Assembly (NCBI GenBank): GCA_963718105.1
Contig: OY970352.1
Span: 3,844,001 to 3,908,000 of the forward strand
Reading direction: 5' to 3'
Source: DASYKT01 sp963718105
Lineage (GTDB): Bacteria > Acidobacteriota > Blastocatellia > Pyrinomonadales > Pyrinomonadaceae
DNA length: 64,000 bases
Positions 7,718-16,453 of the stretch are shown here, piece by piece. Within the stretch, counting starts at the first letter, position 1, and each line of letters begins with the position of its first letter. The position numbers were made by a program, and so were the translations under genes. The notes beneath the pieces were generated by a model, which saw nothing but the letters and a program-made list of their open reading frames with translations, was not told where the DNA came from and did no database searches.

Positions 7718-8494
7718 ATGAGCTATTCCAAATTGGATCTGGACGGCCGCACAGCCGTCGTTATCGGGGGCACTTCAGGCATCGGGCGGGCGATCGCTCA
7801 CGGCCTGGCTGAAGCCGGGGCTGATGTTGTTTGTTCGTCGCGAAGAGCTGAGCAGGTGGAAACTACCGCCGCTGAGATCGAGGCGATCGGGCGCAAAACG
7901 ATCCGCATGGTATCGGACGTGCTGGACAAGTCATCGCTCGAAAACCTGCTGAGCGAATGCGTGGGTGTTTTTGGCAAGATCGATATTCTGGTAAATTCGG
8001 CGGGCCGGACAAAACGCGAACCGAGCCTCGACCTGGATGACGAGACTTGGAATTCCATTCTCGAAACGAACCTGACCGGAACGCTGCGTTCGTGTCAGGT
8101 GTTTGGCCGGCACATGATCAAAAACGGCTACGGCCGGATCGTCAATATCGCCTCACTTTCCACATTTGTTTCGCTATTCGAAGTCGCGGCCTATTCCGCC
8201 AGCAAAGCGGCGGTCGCGTCGCTGACAAAATCGCTCGCGATCGAATGGGCGCGTCACGGCGTCAATGTGAACGCGATCGCGCCCGGTGTTTTCCGCACGG
8301 CGCTAAATGAAAAACTGCTTGACGAAACACCCCGCGGCCGGGAGTTTTTGACCCGTACGCCGATGGGGCGTTTTGGCAATGTAGAGGAGCTTGCCGGCGC
8401 GGCGGTATTTTTGTCATCTGAAGCGGCAAGCTACGTGACCGGCGAAGTTTTGGTCGTAGACGGCGGATTTTTGGCGAGCGGTGTGAATCAATAA
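7718..8494 (+). CDS. SDR-family oxidoreductase, probable uronate/sugar-acid dehydrogenase
   Basis: This classical SDR of 258 residues has VIGGTSGIGRAIAHGLA (cofactor loop), NSAGRTKRE, NIASLSTF, and YSASKAAVASLTKSLAIEW (catalytic Tyr/Lys). It resembles KduD and gluconate-5-dehydrogenase types. It heads a plus-strand trio (SDR, M24-like protein, sugar-acid MFS transporter) divergent from the uronate operon and shares its operator region. The window has UxaA but neither UxaC nor a UxaB-type tagaturonate reductase. An SDR could fill the reductase gap, as the SDR-type fructuronate reductase of Bacillus does. That function is inferred. Confidence 0.7.
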   Translation: MSYSKLDLDGRTAVVIGGTSGIGRAIAHGLAEAGADVVCSSRRAEQVETTAAEIEAIGRKTIRMVSDVLDKSSLENLLSECVGVFGKIDILVNSAGRTKREPSLDLDDETWNSILETNLTGTLRSCQVFGRHMIKNGYGRIVNIASLSTFVSLFEVAAYSASKAAVASLTKSLAIEWARHGVNVNAIAPGVFRTALNEKLLDETPRGREFLTRTPMGRFGNVEELAGAAVFLSSEAASYVTGEVLVVDGGFLASGVNQ

Positions 8495-8505
8495 AAAACG
8501 TCCCG

Positions 8506-9666
8506 ATGCCAATAAACACCATAAATGACGAGCTCGAAGAAAAAACCGGACGGCTTGTCGAAATACTGGAGCGCGAAAATATCGGCGCGGTGCTGCTTAA
8601 TTCTCAGCACAATTTCGCGTGGCTTACCGGCGGCGGGTCAAGTGGCATAGACACGAGCCGCGAAAATGGTGCGGCATCGCTTTTAGTCACACGCCAGGGC
8701 AGGCGGTTTGTGATCGCAAACAATATTGAAATGCCGCGGATGCTCTCGGAAGAAATCTCTGAAAAGAATTTCGAACCGGTCGAGTATTCATGGCAGGACG
8801 AAAAAGCGAACAGCAACCTGATCATCGATAAAGCCAAACAGGTACTCGAAACGGGAGCTGTGATCGCCGCGGATCTCCCGATCGGCCCGGCAGCACCCGT
8901 GATAGAAAACAAGATCGCCGCTTGCCGTTACCGGTTGACGAGCCGCGAGATCGAGCGCTATCGCGCACTTGGGCATGACGCCGGGGCAGCCGTAAGACGC
9001 GTGATCGGCAAGCTGGATTGCGGGGAAACCGAGCTTGAGGTCGCCGAAAAGATGCGGCACGAACTGGCTTTGGGCGGGATGGTGTCGGTGGTAACGCTGG
9101 TTGCGGCGGACGAAAGGATTTCCCTGTTTCGCCACCCGCTGCCAACCGCAAACCGTTGGAAGAAAACACTTTTGCTGGTTACCTGTGCCAAACGCGGCGG
9201 CCTGATCGTCAGCCTCAGCCGCATGGTCCGTGCTGGCAGCGTACCGGACGAACTGAAGATAAAGACCGAAGCCGCCGCTTATGTCAACGCCTGCCTTCTC
9301 GACGCAACGAGAAGCGGAGCAACAGGGGCCGAACTTTATGCGGCAGCGGCGGACGCTTATTCGAACAGAGGCTTTGCTGACGAAATAAACCGCCATCATC
9401 AGGGTGGCGCCGCCGGGTACAAAACCCGCGAATGGGTCGCGCATCCCGATAGCGCGGAGGCCGTGCAGCCGGGCCAAGCTTTTGCATGGAACCCGTCGAT
9501 CACGGGAACCAAGGTCGAGGAAACATGCATTACGGCAGTGGATGGAGCGGAAGGAGCGGATGGAGAGAATGGTATCGAAGTCATTACCGCATCGCCGGAT
9601 TTTCCGCAGATCGCGAGCAGCATAAAAGGGCGTGAATATTTTTCACCGGGAATATTGTCTTTATAG
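8506..9666 (+). CDS. M24-fold (creatinase/aminopeptidase P-like) protein lacking most metal ligands
   Basis: The 386-residue protein has the two-domain layout of the M24 family: an N-terminal creatinase-like domain (residues about 8-135, with VLLNSQHNFAWLTGGGSSGID) and a C-terminal pita-bread domain. By eye, four of the five metal ligands of aminopeptidase P are missing. The Asp pair region reads LIVSLSRMV, the usual GHGxG His is replaced in HHQGGAAGYKTREW, and the first Glu becomes Asn in AWNPSITG; only the last Glu (VEETCIT) remains. A non-peptidase role, as in metal-free creatinase, is plausible. It lies 11 bp after the SDR gene and 12 bp before the transporter, so a role in sugar-acid uptake or use is suggested by context only. 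Confidence 0.65.
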   Translation: MPINTINDELEEKTGRLVEILERENIGAVLLNSQHNFAWLTGGGSSGIDTSRENGAASLLVTRQGRRFVIANNIEMPRMLSEEISEKNFEPVEYSWQDEKANSNLIIDKAKQVLETGAVIAADLPIGPAAPVIENKIAACRYRLTSREIERYRALGHDAGAAVRRVIGKLDCGETELEVAEKMRHELALGGMVSVVTLVAADERISLFRHPLPTANRWKKTLLLVTCAKRGGLIVSLSRMVRAGSVPDELKIKTEAAAYVNACLLDATRSGATGAELYAAAADAYSNRGFADEINRHHQGGAAGYKTREWVAHPDSAEAVQPGQAFAWNPSITGTKVEETCITAVDGAEGADGENGIEVITASPDFPQIASSIKGREYFSPGILSL

Positions 9667-9678
9667 GAGCCAAACTGA

Positions 9679-11175
9679 ATGGGCGATATAAACGAGATCG
9701 TCGAAGAATTTGAAGAGCCAAAATCCCTCTCCGAAGTTTCGCCTCCGGAGGAATCGGCAGCGACGGCCACCGGCGCCGTTATCGCAGCTATTGAGGAAAC
9801 ACCGCCGCGGGTGGGCAATTTCCGCTGGGCTATCTGCTCGCTGCTTTTTTTCGCGGCCACCGTCAACTACATCGACCGCCAGGTGATCGGCATTCTTAAG
9901 CCGACGCTCGCCGGCGAGTTCGGCTGGACGGAACTCGATTACAGTTGGATCGTTTTTTCCTTCCAGACCGCCTACGCTATCGGGCTGCTTTTTGTCGGCA
10001 AGCTGATGGACAAGATCGGCACCAAGAAGGGTTTTGCCCTGGCCATCGTCGTCTGGAGCGTGGCCGCCATCGGGCATGCGTGGGCGATCTCGATCGGAAC
10101 GATCTCGTCGCCGGTCGTCGCACCCATCGTGGCCGCGCTGGTGTCGGTGTTTAACGGGATCAGCTCGCTCTTTGGCGCGGCCCCCTGGACCTTTACTTTG
10201 TCGGTCTCGGTGATCGGTTTCATGGTCGCGCGTTTTGTGCTGGGGCTGGGTGAAGCCGGGAATTTTCCCGCCTCGATCAAAACCGTGGCAGAGTGGTTTC
10301 CGAAAAAAGAACGCGCGCTGGCCACCGGTATTTTCAACGCCGGCACCAACGTCGGCGCCCTTGCCACGCCGCTGCTGGTACCGGTGATCGTGCTCGCCTG
10401 GGGTTGGTTCGAGGCATTTATTTTTACCGGCGTGATCGGTTTTATCTGGCTCTTGTTCTGGCTGCTTATTTATAAGCGGCCCGAGGAGCACAAGCGGTTG
10501 TCGCCCGCCGAACTTGCCTATATTCAAAGCGATCCGGCCGAACCCACCGCAAAAATACCATGGCGGCGGCTCTTTCCGCACCGGCAAACCTGGGCTTTCG
10601 GCATCGGGAAATTCCTGACCGACCCCATCTGGTGGATCTACCTGTTTTGGCTGCCTGATTTTCTTAACAAACAGCACGGCCTTGACCTCAAGAATTTCGG
10701 CATTCCGCTGGCGGTCATTTACATCATCGCCGATGTCGGCAGCGTCGGCGGCGGATATATCTCTTCCAAGCTGATCAAGCGCGGCTGGACTATCAACCGC
10801 AGCCGTAAATTCGCGATGCTGATCTGTGCCCTGGCTGTCGTGCCGATCGTTTTTGCTTCGATCACGTCCAACCTGTGGATCGCCGTTATTTTGATCGGCA
10901 TTGCCGCCGCCGCCCATCAGGGCTGGTCGGCCAATATCTTCACCATCGCGTCGGATATGTTTCCAAAGCAGGCGGTTGGTTCCGTGGTTGGGATCGGCGG
11001 TATGATGGGCGCAGTGGGCGGAATGGTGATCTCACCGTTGGTCGGCTGGATACTCGATAAAACTGGCAGCTACCTGCCGATCTTTATCATCGCCGCTTCG
11101 GCTTATTTGATCGCTTTGCTGATAATTCATTTACTGGCACCAAAGCTGGCACCTGCGAATATCAATTATGAATAG
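9679..11175 (+). CDS. MFS hexuronate/sugar-acid transporter (ExuT-like)
   Basis: This 498-residue integral membrane protein belongs to the anion:cation symporter branch of the major facilitator superfamily. An acidic cytoplasmic tail of about 45 residues precedes the first helix. VNYIDRQVIGILKPTLAGEFGW and the G-rich RFVLGLGEAGNFPASIKTVAEWFPKKERALATGIFN segment are typical of ExuT/GudP-type sugar-acid:H+ symporters. A ribosome site AGGAG lies 9 bp before the ATG. Position beside uxaA, kduD and kdgK supports galacturonate or unsaturated oligogalacturonide products as substrate. The loop after helix 3 is longer than usual (about 10080-10200). Confidence 0.88.
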   Translation: MGDINEIVEEFEEPKSLSEVSPPEESAATATGAVIAAIEETPPRVGNFRWAICSLLFFAATVNYIDRQVIGILKPTLAGEFGWTELDYSWIVFSFQTAYAIGLLFVGKLMDKIGTKKGFALAIVVWSVAAIGHAWAISIGTISSPVVAPIVAALVSVFNGISSLFGAAPWTFTLSVSVIGFMVARFVLGLGEAGNFPASIKTVAEWFPKKERALATGIFNAGTNVGALATPLLVPVIVLAWGWFEAFIFTGVIGFIWLLFWLLIYKRPEEHKRLSPAELAYIQSDPAEPTAKIPWRRLFPHRQTWAFGIGKFLTDPIWWIYLFWLPDFLNKQHGLDLKNFGIPLAVIYIIADVGSVGGGYISSKLIKRGWTINRSRKFAMLICALAVVPIVFASITSNLWIAVILIGIAAAAHQGWSANIFTIASDMFPKQAVGSVVGIGGMMGAVGGMVISPLVGWILDKTGSYLPIFIIAASAYLIALLIIHLLAPKLAPANINYE

Positions 11176-11191
11176 ACTGGATATAGGAATC

Positions 11192-11275
11192 TTCGGAATA
11201 GATAAAAGATCATAGATGATAACTGAAAGATCCGATCTGTCATCTATTATCTATCAGTTATCATCTACTCCGAAT
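11192..11275. repeat. Palindromic repeat family C, copy 1
   Basis: TTCGGAATAGAT...ATCTACTCCGAA is a long imperfect palindrome made of repeated GATAACTGA/TCAGTTATC and AGATGAT/ATCATCT words with a central AAAGATCCGATCT. Further copies are at 46487-46571 and 57747-57830. It sits between the convergent transporter and GH43 genes, where it could serve as a bidirectional terminator-like hairpin. Confidence 0.85.
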
Positions 11276-11308
11276 TGTATCTGATTTCTTTCACCACAAT
11301 TTTAGGAC

Positions 11309-12967
11309 TTAGAGTTGTAATGATTCAAAACGAAACCAGTCTATATCGGCCGATCCGGCGTCGTTGAATTTACCGAGACGAGTGAAAAAGAAGCCGGTTT
11401 TGGCGCCTATCCAGCGGCCTTCGCGCGCACTGAATTCTTCGCCGATATTTTGAAAAACTTTTCCATCGATGCTGTAACTGAATCGGCACATTGCTCCGCC
11501 CGTTACCTTAACTCGCAGGTAAAATTCGTTTGAGGCGATAGGTTGCGGCGGGCTCTCCTTTTCCGCTGACCCCGTATCAGCGTTTTTTGCCGTCGCCTGC
11601 GCGAGATAAAGTTTGCCGTTCCGGTAGGTCACTCCCAGATAGGAATAATCCAGCCCCATAATAACCAGGCCGAATTTTTCCCCTTCGAATCGAGGTTCCA
11701 GCCTAATCTTGGCAGTTGCCGTGAACCGCTCGGCGGGAAACTTTTGCAAAAGCAAATTCGGCAGGTCCCAGAGGTTCTTATAACCATCCGGCAATTGCAC
11801 CGAGTTCATTCGCAGCACGCCTTTTTGCGGGAAAGGAAACGCCCACACGGCTTGAGGATTGCCATGCCATTGCCACCCGAGGCCAATCCTCATGCTGTCG
11901 AATTCGTCACTGTCCTGCGGAGTTTCAATAGAATAAGTCTTGCCGACATTCGGCTTTTTGTATTTAAGAACGGGTTCACCCGTCCCGTCGCCGTCCGGGT
12001 CAGAGCCGATGACCGGGAATCCGTCTTTCCACTTCGCAGGCTGCAGATGGACCACGCGGCCATAAGGCCCCTTGTCCTGAAAATGCAGAAACCACCATTC
12101 GCCCGTCGGCGTATCGACCAGAGCTCCCTGATGCGGGCCGTTGATCGCCGAATTTCCCTGGGCCAGTACGATCTTTTTTTCATAAGGGCCATAGATCTCT
12201 TTGGACCTGAGCGCCAACTGCCAGCCGGTTGCCACACCGCCCGCGGGTGCCAGTATGTAATAGTAACCGCCCAGCTTATAAAATTTCGGCCCTTCGACCG
12301 TTGGGTCCGATCCGTGCCCGTCAAACACCACCACACCGTCATCCAGAAGCTGAGTGCCGTCGGCGCTCATCCTGTTGATGACCAGAATGCTCTTGACGGC
12401 TGCGCGGCTTCCGGCAAATGCGTGGACCAGATATGCATTGCCGTCATCATCCCAAAAGGGACACGGGTCGATCCAGCCCTTTGCCTCTTTTATGAGTTTC
12501 GGCTCAGACCATCGGCCTGCCGGATCTTTTGCCTTGGTCATGTAGATACCAAAGTCCGGGTCGCCATAGTAAATGTAAAATTCGCCGTCGTGAAAACGTA
12601 TCGACGGGGCCCACACGCCGCCTCCGTGCTGAGGCCCGGCAAAAATTTCACGCGGTGTCTGTTCACGGAAAACGTGACCCACGATCCGCCAGTTAACAAG
12701 ATCTTTTGAACGGAGTATCGGCAATCCCGGCGCCGCGTTAAAACTCGAAGCCGTCATATAAAAATCGTCACCGGCGCGGATCACATCAGGATCGGAATAA
12801 TCGGCGTGGATGATCGGATTATTGTATGTGCCATTGCCGTTGTCGGCCGCCCATACCCCGGAAATATTAGGGGAAATAGCTCGTATTGTTTGGGAATAAA
12901 TGCAGATCGGAAACAGGGCCAGTCCAAAGACGGCCCAAAGAAGAACGGTTCGATAGACGGGCATCAT
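11309..12967 (-). CDS. Secreted GH43 glycoside hydrolase with C-terminal beta-sandwich
   Basis: The 552-residue protein begins with a signal peptide (MMPVYRTVLLWAVFGLALFPICIYS). The five-bladed propeller shows the GH43 triad: Asp base in DYSDPDVI, the pKa-tuning Asp in WIDPCPFWDDDG, and the acid Glu in VEGPKFYKLGGYYY. The last roughly 190 residues form a concanavalin-like/DUF1349-type domain as in beta-xylosidases and arabinofuranosidases. It probably trims arabinose, xylose or galactose side chains of pectin. It lies 9 bp downstream of the GntR regulator gene and closes the extracellular pectin operon. Confidence 0.9.
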   Translation of the reverse strand: MMPVYRTVLLWAVFGLALFPICIYSQTIRAISPNISGVWAADNGNGTYNNPIIHADYSDPDVIRAGDDFYMTASSFNAAPGLPILRSKDLVNWRIVGHVFREQTPREIFAGPQHGGGVWAPSIRFHDGEFYIYYGDPDFGIYMTKAKDPAGRWSEPKLIKEAKGWIDPCPFWDDDGNAYLVHAFAGSRAAVKSILVINRMSADGTQLLDDGVVVFDGHGSDPTVEGPKFYKLGGYYYILAPAGGVATGWQLALRSKEIYGPYEKKIVLAQGNSAINGPHQGALVDTPTGEWWFLHFQDKGPYGRVVHLQPAKWKDGFPVIGSDPDGDGTGEPVLKYKKPNVGKTYSIETPQDSDEFDSMRIGLGWQWHGNPQAVWAFPFPQKGVLRMNSVQLPDGYKNLWDLPNLLLQKFPAERFTATAKIRLEPRFEGEKFGLVIMGLDYSYLGVTYRNGKLYLAQATAKNADTGSAEKESPPQPIASNEFYLRVKVTGGAMCRFSYSIDGKVFQNIGEEFSAREGRWIGAKTGFFFTRLGKFNDAGSADIDWFRFESLQL

Positions 12968-12976
12968 CAGGTACCG

Positions 12977-13753
12977 TCAGTCGGCGGAACTGCTGCCGTT
13001 AAGAGCGGCGGCGTCTTCCTGTTCCTCGAGCCGCTGCGCTTTTTGAGTTTCGATAAGATGGTCGTGCATCGCACGGCGGGCCACTTCCGGATCGCGCTCA
13101 CGCATCGCCCGATAGATGTTGTGGTGCTGCTCGGCAGATTGTTTCAGGTCCTTTGCCCGTTTTACGGTTTTGCTGCGGTTGTCAAAAAGTATCGTCGCGA
13201 TCATGTTCATGAGCGACGTGAGAATGCGGTTGTTGGATGCGACCGCGATCGTCTGGTGAAACTTCATGTCGTGGACCAGGTACTGTTCCGGTTCACTCAG
13301 CGAAGCGTACATTCCCGCGATCTCCTCGGCCATCAGCGTCATCTGTTCGCTGGTCGCGCGCTCGGCCGCCAGGCCCGCGATGCTCATTTCCAAAGCCAAA
13401 CGCGCCTCGAACATTTCATCCGAGGTAAAACCGTGAAGCGCCGAAAGCATTCGCAGCGGGCTGCTATCGAGCATCGGCGATTCGCCCCGCTCAGCGACAA
13501 AAGTTCCGGCACCCTGACGCGACTGCAAAATACCTACCGTCGCCAGCGATCTGATACCCGCCCGCAGGGTCGGCCGGCTGACCCCGAGTATTTTGGCCAG
13601 GTCACGCTCCGGCGGAAGACGGTCACCCGGTGACAATTCGCCTCTGTGGATCATGTCGCGCAGGCGCGTCACGACCTCTTCGGCGGTGGTGCCGTTTTTC
13701 TCTGAGTTGAGATTACTAAAAATGGCGGGGTTCTTTCGTGGCATTTTATGCAA
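12977..13753 (-). CDS. FadR-type GntR transcriptional regulator (ExuR/UxuR-like)
   Basis: The 258-residue regulator has an N-terminal winged helix-turn-helix (residues about 20-90: LRDMIHRGELSPGDRLPPERDLAKILGVSRPTLRAGIRSL...SRQGAGTFV) and a C-terminal all-helical FCD ligand domain (about 105-235), in which the metal-ligand histidines can be seen (e.g. VHDMKFHQTIA and HHNIYRAM). FadR-subfamily members in uronate loci usually sense hexuronates or KDG and repress. The ATTGGT-N3-ACCAAT palindromes at 7501 and 24649 are the likely targets. No such site is seen at its own start, so autoregulation is not evident. Confidence 0.88.
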   Translation of the reverse strand: MHKMPRKNPAIFSNLNSEKNGTTAEEVVTRLRDMIHRGELSPGDRLPPERDLAKILGVSRPTLRAGIRSLATVGILQSRQGAGTFVAERGESPMLDSSPLRMLSALHGFTSDEMFEARLALEMSIAGLAAERATSEQMTLMAEEIAGMYASLSEPEQYLVHDMKFHQTIAVASNNRILTSLMNMIATILFDNRSKTVKRAKDLKQSAEQHHNIYRAMRERDPEVARRAMHDHLIETQKAQRLEEQEDAAALNGSSSAD

Positions 13754-13820
13754 TTTTAGCCTTATTTTATCGCAATTTCGTCCGCTTGTCGAAAATTTTG
13801 CGCCAATCTGATGACTGCCC

Positions 13821-14324
13821 TCATTTTGCCGGCTGCTGCTGTGCGAAGACCTTGATCAATATCATGGAAAAGCCCTTTCCAGTCACCGTCCGCTGATGCG
13901 GCGTCCCGCGCGGCACTACGATCAGATCGCCTTTTTTGATGATAACTTTTTGCCCGCCCGTCGCTGTCTTTGCCCGCCATTCGCCCGGCGAGATCTCCGT
14001 GGCATCTATTTGCGAGCCGCCGAGCATTAGCGTAGCGGTTCCTTTAAGCACGTAGTAAATATCGTCGGATGTGTCGTGAACCTCGACCAGATCGTTTTCG
14101 CGTTTCTCGTCGTGAAAAACCGCGACCCGCATCTGCATGCCGCCCGCGGCTACGATGTCTTCGTTCTTGTTTCCGGGCTGTCCTTCAAGCGTTTTTTGAA
14201 TATCGGCAACCTGCTGCTTTGTCTTAACGACAAAGGGCCGCGAAGCAAGCGAAGGCTGGCGCGTCTGCGCTAGCGCCGAAACACAAAGAACAAAAATGAT
14301 GACGGGCAGTAAGGTTTTTTTCAT
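13821..14324 (-). CDS. Secreted single-domain cupin protein
   Basis: The 167-residue protein has a signal peptide (MKKTLLPVIIFVLCVSALAQ) and one cupin barrel. The metal-binding motifs are degenerate: VHDTSDDIYYVLKGTATLMLGG supplies H/D/Y positions, and GDLIVVPRGTPHQRTV is the second cupin motif. Its stop lies 67 bp from the GntR start, and GH105 ends 4 bp upstream. It could be a periplasmic uronate or oligogalacturonide binding or isomerising protein, but no reaction can be assigned from sequence. Confidence 0.7.
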   Translation of the reverse strand: MKKTLLPVIIFVLCVSALAQTRQPSLASRPFVVKTKQQVADIQKTLEGQPGNKNEDIVAAGGMQMRVAVFHDEKRENDLVEVHDTSDDIYYVLKGTATLMLGGSQIDATEISPGEWRAKTATGGQKVIIKKGDLIVVPRGTPHQRTVTGKGFSMILIKVFAQQQPAK

Positions 14325-14328
14325 ATCA

Positions 14329-16263
14329 CTATTTTTTTGCTTTCACCTGCGCCAGAAGCCAGCGGCTCAGATCGTTCATCGCCTTGAAATTTTCGTATTC
14401 CGCCGGCAGTTTGCGGCCGTCGGTGTATTCATCATAAAGCCATGGATCGCCGACCGCGAAGACCGTACCTTTACCGAATTTTGCGGTTGCCATCAAAACC
14501 TTGCCGTTCTGCGAAAGAAGCGGCGTTGCCGGCTTGCTCAAGGTAAGGGAAGAAATTTCTTTCAGGTACAAAGTTTTCGCGGTGGTAAAAACCGCATTCG
14601 GTGAAGTAACCAAAACCTTGCCCTGCTCGAACTGCGTTCCCTGTACGCGATTCAAACTGTCCTCGCCAAACCTGATGCCGAAAGTTTTTGCCAGTTCATT
14701 AAGATGCGCAAACTCGCAGTTGCCGGTATCGTTTGCCATTAGCACCAGCACGCCGCCTTTTTTTACCCAGGCTGCGATCGCCTTGATATCGGCGGCTGAG
14801 ATGAAATTCGGCTTTGGCGTTTCTTTGTCCGTGTCGGGGTCGACGATGATATAGATATTCGCGCCGGCAAGATTCGCCGCAGTCGGCGCCGAAGACAGCG
14901 TGCTTGTCACCACGCCCAGACGGTTAAAAACATCTCCCCACAGATAATAGCCGCCGTTGGACATCTCATCCCATTTGTAATGCCAGGTTATTTCGCGGCC
15001 ATTATCGTCCTTTTTAAACTCATGATTGAAATAGTCATCCAGTAGCACGGTCTTGCCTCTGCCCCCAGTTGCGGAGGCCGCTCTGTTTGCGTTTTCCATT
15101 TCGACCGCGGCCAAAATGAACGCCCCGATGCCTTTCGGGTCGTTGGTCACTATTCTTTCATTCACGTAATAGTTAAAGGTGCCGTCGCGGTACGGATTGC
15201 CGCCGAGGCCCGCCCCGCCGATCGTTTTGAGCAGATTTATCTGGCCATCTTTACTCTCGACAAATTCTTTTTGAATGCCGTTCCAGGCCGCATTTGCCGA
15301 CGTCATAAAGCTTGCGGGCAGGTACCCCATCCGCACGCCTTTGGCCAGCGCGTAGGTGAACATGCACGACGCCGACGCTTCCAGGTAGTTCCCTTTCTTA
15401 TCCGGCATATCGAGGATCAGCCACCAGAGGCCGGTGCGTTTATCCTGCACTTTTTCCAGCGCCGTCATTTCACGGTTGAGAATGGCGATCAACTCATTGC
15501 GTTTCGGATGATCTTTCGGCAGATGGTCTAGCACGTCTACCAGCGCCATCGCGTACCAGCCCATCGCACGTCCCCAGAACATCGGCGCGCGTCCCGTCCC
15601 TTTGTCCGCCCAGGGCATTTTTTTCGATTCATCCCATGCATGATAGAGCAGTCCCGTCTTATCGTCGCGCACATGGGCTTCCATCCAGATGAACTGTTTG
15701 GTGATGTCGTCCCAATTATTCTCGCCAAAAATTTCAGAGTATTCCGCGTAGAACGGCTCGCCCATATAGAGCCCGTCGAGCCACATCTGATACGGGTAAA
15801 TTTTCTTGTGCCAAAATCCGCCCTCGTTAGTGCGGGGATGTCCTTTGAGCTGCGAGCGAATCAGGTCGGCGGCCTTTTTGTATTTCGCCTCGCCGGTCAC
15901 GCGGTAGAGCATTAACACCGCCGAACCCATCCGTACCTGATCGATGTTGTATTCTTCGACCGTATAAGTTTTGATCGTGCCATCGTCACTTACGAACGTA
16001 TCGACTCCGCGTTTGATGAAATCGAAATAACGGCGGTCGCCGGTCGTGTACCACTGCGTTTTCATGCCGTTTAGAATAACGCCGAAATCATAGAGCCACT
16101 TGGGCGGAATTCCTTTGCCGTTTGGCGATTCGGTCCAAATACGGTTCATCGCCGTTTCAGCCATCTGCTCTGACAGCGGGCGTGACTGGGCAAAAGCTGC
16201 TGCCGATGCGCCGGCTAAAATAAGCAAGATTAAAATGATGTGTTTTCGTGATTTCATTGTCAT
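14329..16263 (-). CDS. GH105 unsaturated rhamnogalacturonyl hydrolase with C-terminal DUF4350/GATase-like domain
   Basis: The 644-residue protein begins with a signal peptide (KHIILILLILAGASAAAFAQ). Residues about 28-390 are the (alpha/alpha)6 barrel of GH105/YteR enzymes, with the key Asp in EEYNIDQVRMG and the catalytic-type Asp in YPYQMWLDGLYMGEPFYAEYS. Such enzymes hydrate the 4,5-unsaturated galacturonyl end made by rhamnogalacturonan lyases. After an Ala/Gly linker, about 230 extra residues (LLDDYFNHEF...YIIVDPDTDKET...VLVLMANDTGN) resemble the DUF4350/GATase-like fold seen attached to some pectin enzymes. A second ATG two codons in is possible. Confidence 0.85.
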   Translation of the reverse strand: MTMKSRKHIILILLILAGASAAAFAQSRPLSEQMAETAMNRIWTESPNGKGIPPKWLYDFGVILNGMKTQWYTTGDRRYFDFIKRGVDTFVSDDGTIKTYTVEEYNIDQVRMGSAVLMLYRVTGEAKYKKAADLIRSQLKGHPRTNEGGFWHKKIYPYQMWLDGLYMGEPFYAEYSEIFGENNWDDITKQFIWMEAHVRDDKTGLLYHAWDESKKMPWADKGTGRAPMFWGRAMGWYAMALVDVLDHLPKDHPKRNELIAILNREMTALEKVQDKRTGLWWLILDMPDKKGNYLEASASCMFTYALAKGVRMGYLPASFMTSANAAWNGIQKEFVESKDGQINLLKTIGGAGLGGNPYRDGTFNYYVNERIVTNDPKGIGAFILAAVEMENANRAASATGGRGKTVLLDDYFNHEFKKDDNGREITWHYKWDEMSNGGYYLWGDVFNRLGVVTSTLSSAPTAANLAGANIYIIVDPDTDKETPKPNFISAADIKAIAAWVKKGGVLVLMANDTGNCEFAHLNELAKTFGIRFGEDSLNRVQGTQFEQGKVLVTSPNAVFTTAKTLYLKEISSLTLSKPATPLLSQNGKVLMATAKFGKGTVFAVGDPWLYDEYTDGRKLPAEYENFKAMNDLSRWLLAQVKAKK

Positions 16264-16340
16264 TCTTTAAAGGTTGTTACCTGACAGCGGCTTTGCTCAT
16301 AAAGTATTCAGTCCCGGATATAACACATAAATGTTTTTTT

Positions 16341-16420
16341 CGTGTTGTTTCGTGGTTCCAGTCTTATGACCTATAAATAAGCATTTAAGAGGTAACCACG
16401 AAAACACACGAAACAACACT
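16341..16420. repeat. Imperfect inverted repeat (family E)
   Basis: GTGTTGTTTCGTGGTT on the left pairs with AACCACGAAA...CGAAACAACAC on the right; the right arm carries about 10 extra bases (AACACACG). The element fills most of the 190-bp gap between the GH105 and acetylesterase genes. No promoter is evident beside it. Confidence 0.7.
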
Positions 16421-16453
16421 AACAAACCTAAAACCAGTACTAATGGTTCAAAC

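Noticed and set aside
9661..10917. A 418-codon open frame on the minus strand opposite the MFS transporter
   Set aside because: Its protein is extremely rich in Asp, Arg, His and Lys with low complexity, as expected from the reverse of a membrane protein gene. The plus strand has clear MFS motifs and a ribosome site.
11744..12709. A 321-codon plus-strand open frame inside GH43
   Set aside because: It lies antisense to a gene with all GH43 catalytic residues and has no recognisable domain or ribosome site.
16268..16282. Another GntR operator (AGGTTGTTACCT) upstream of GH105
   Set aside because: The spacer is four bases rather than three and the outer half-site bases do not match.
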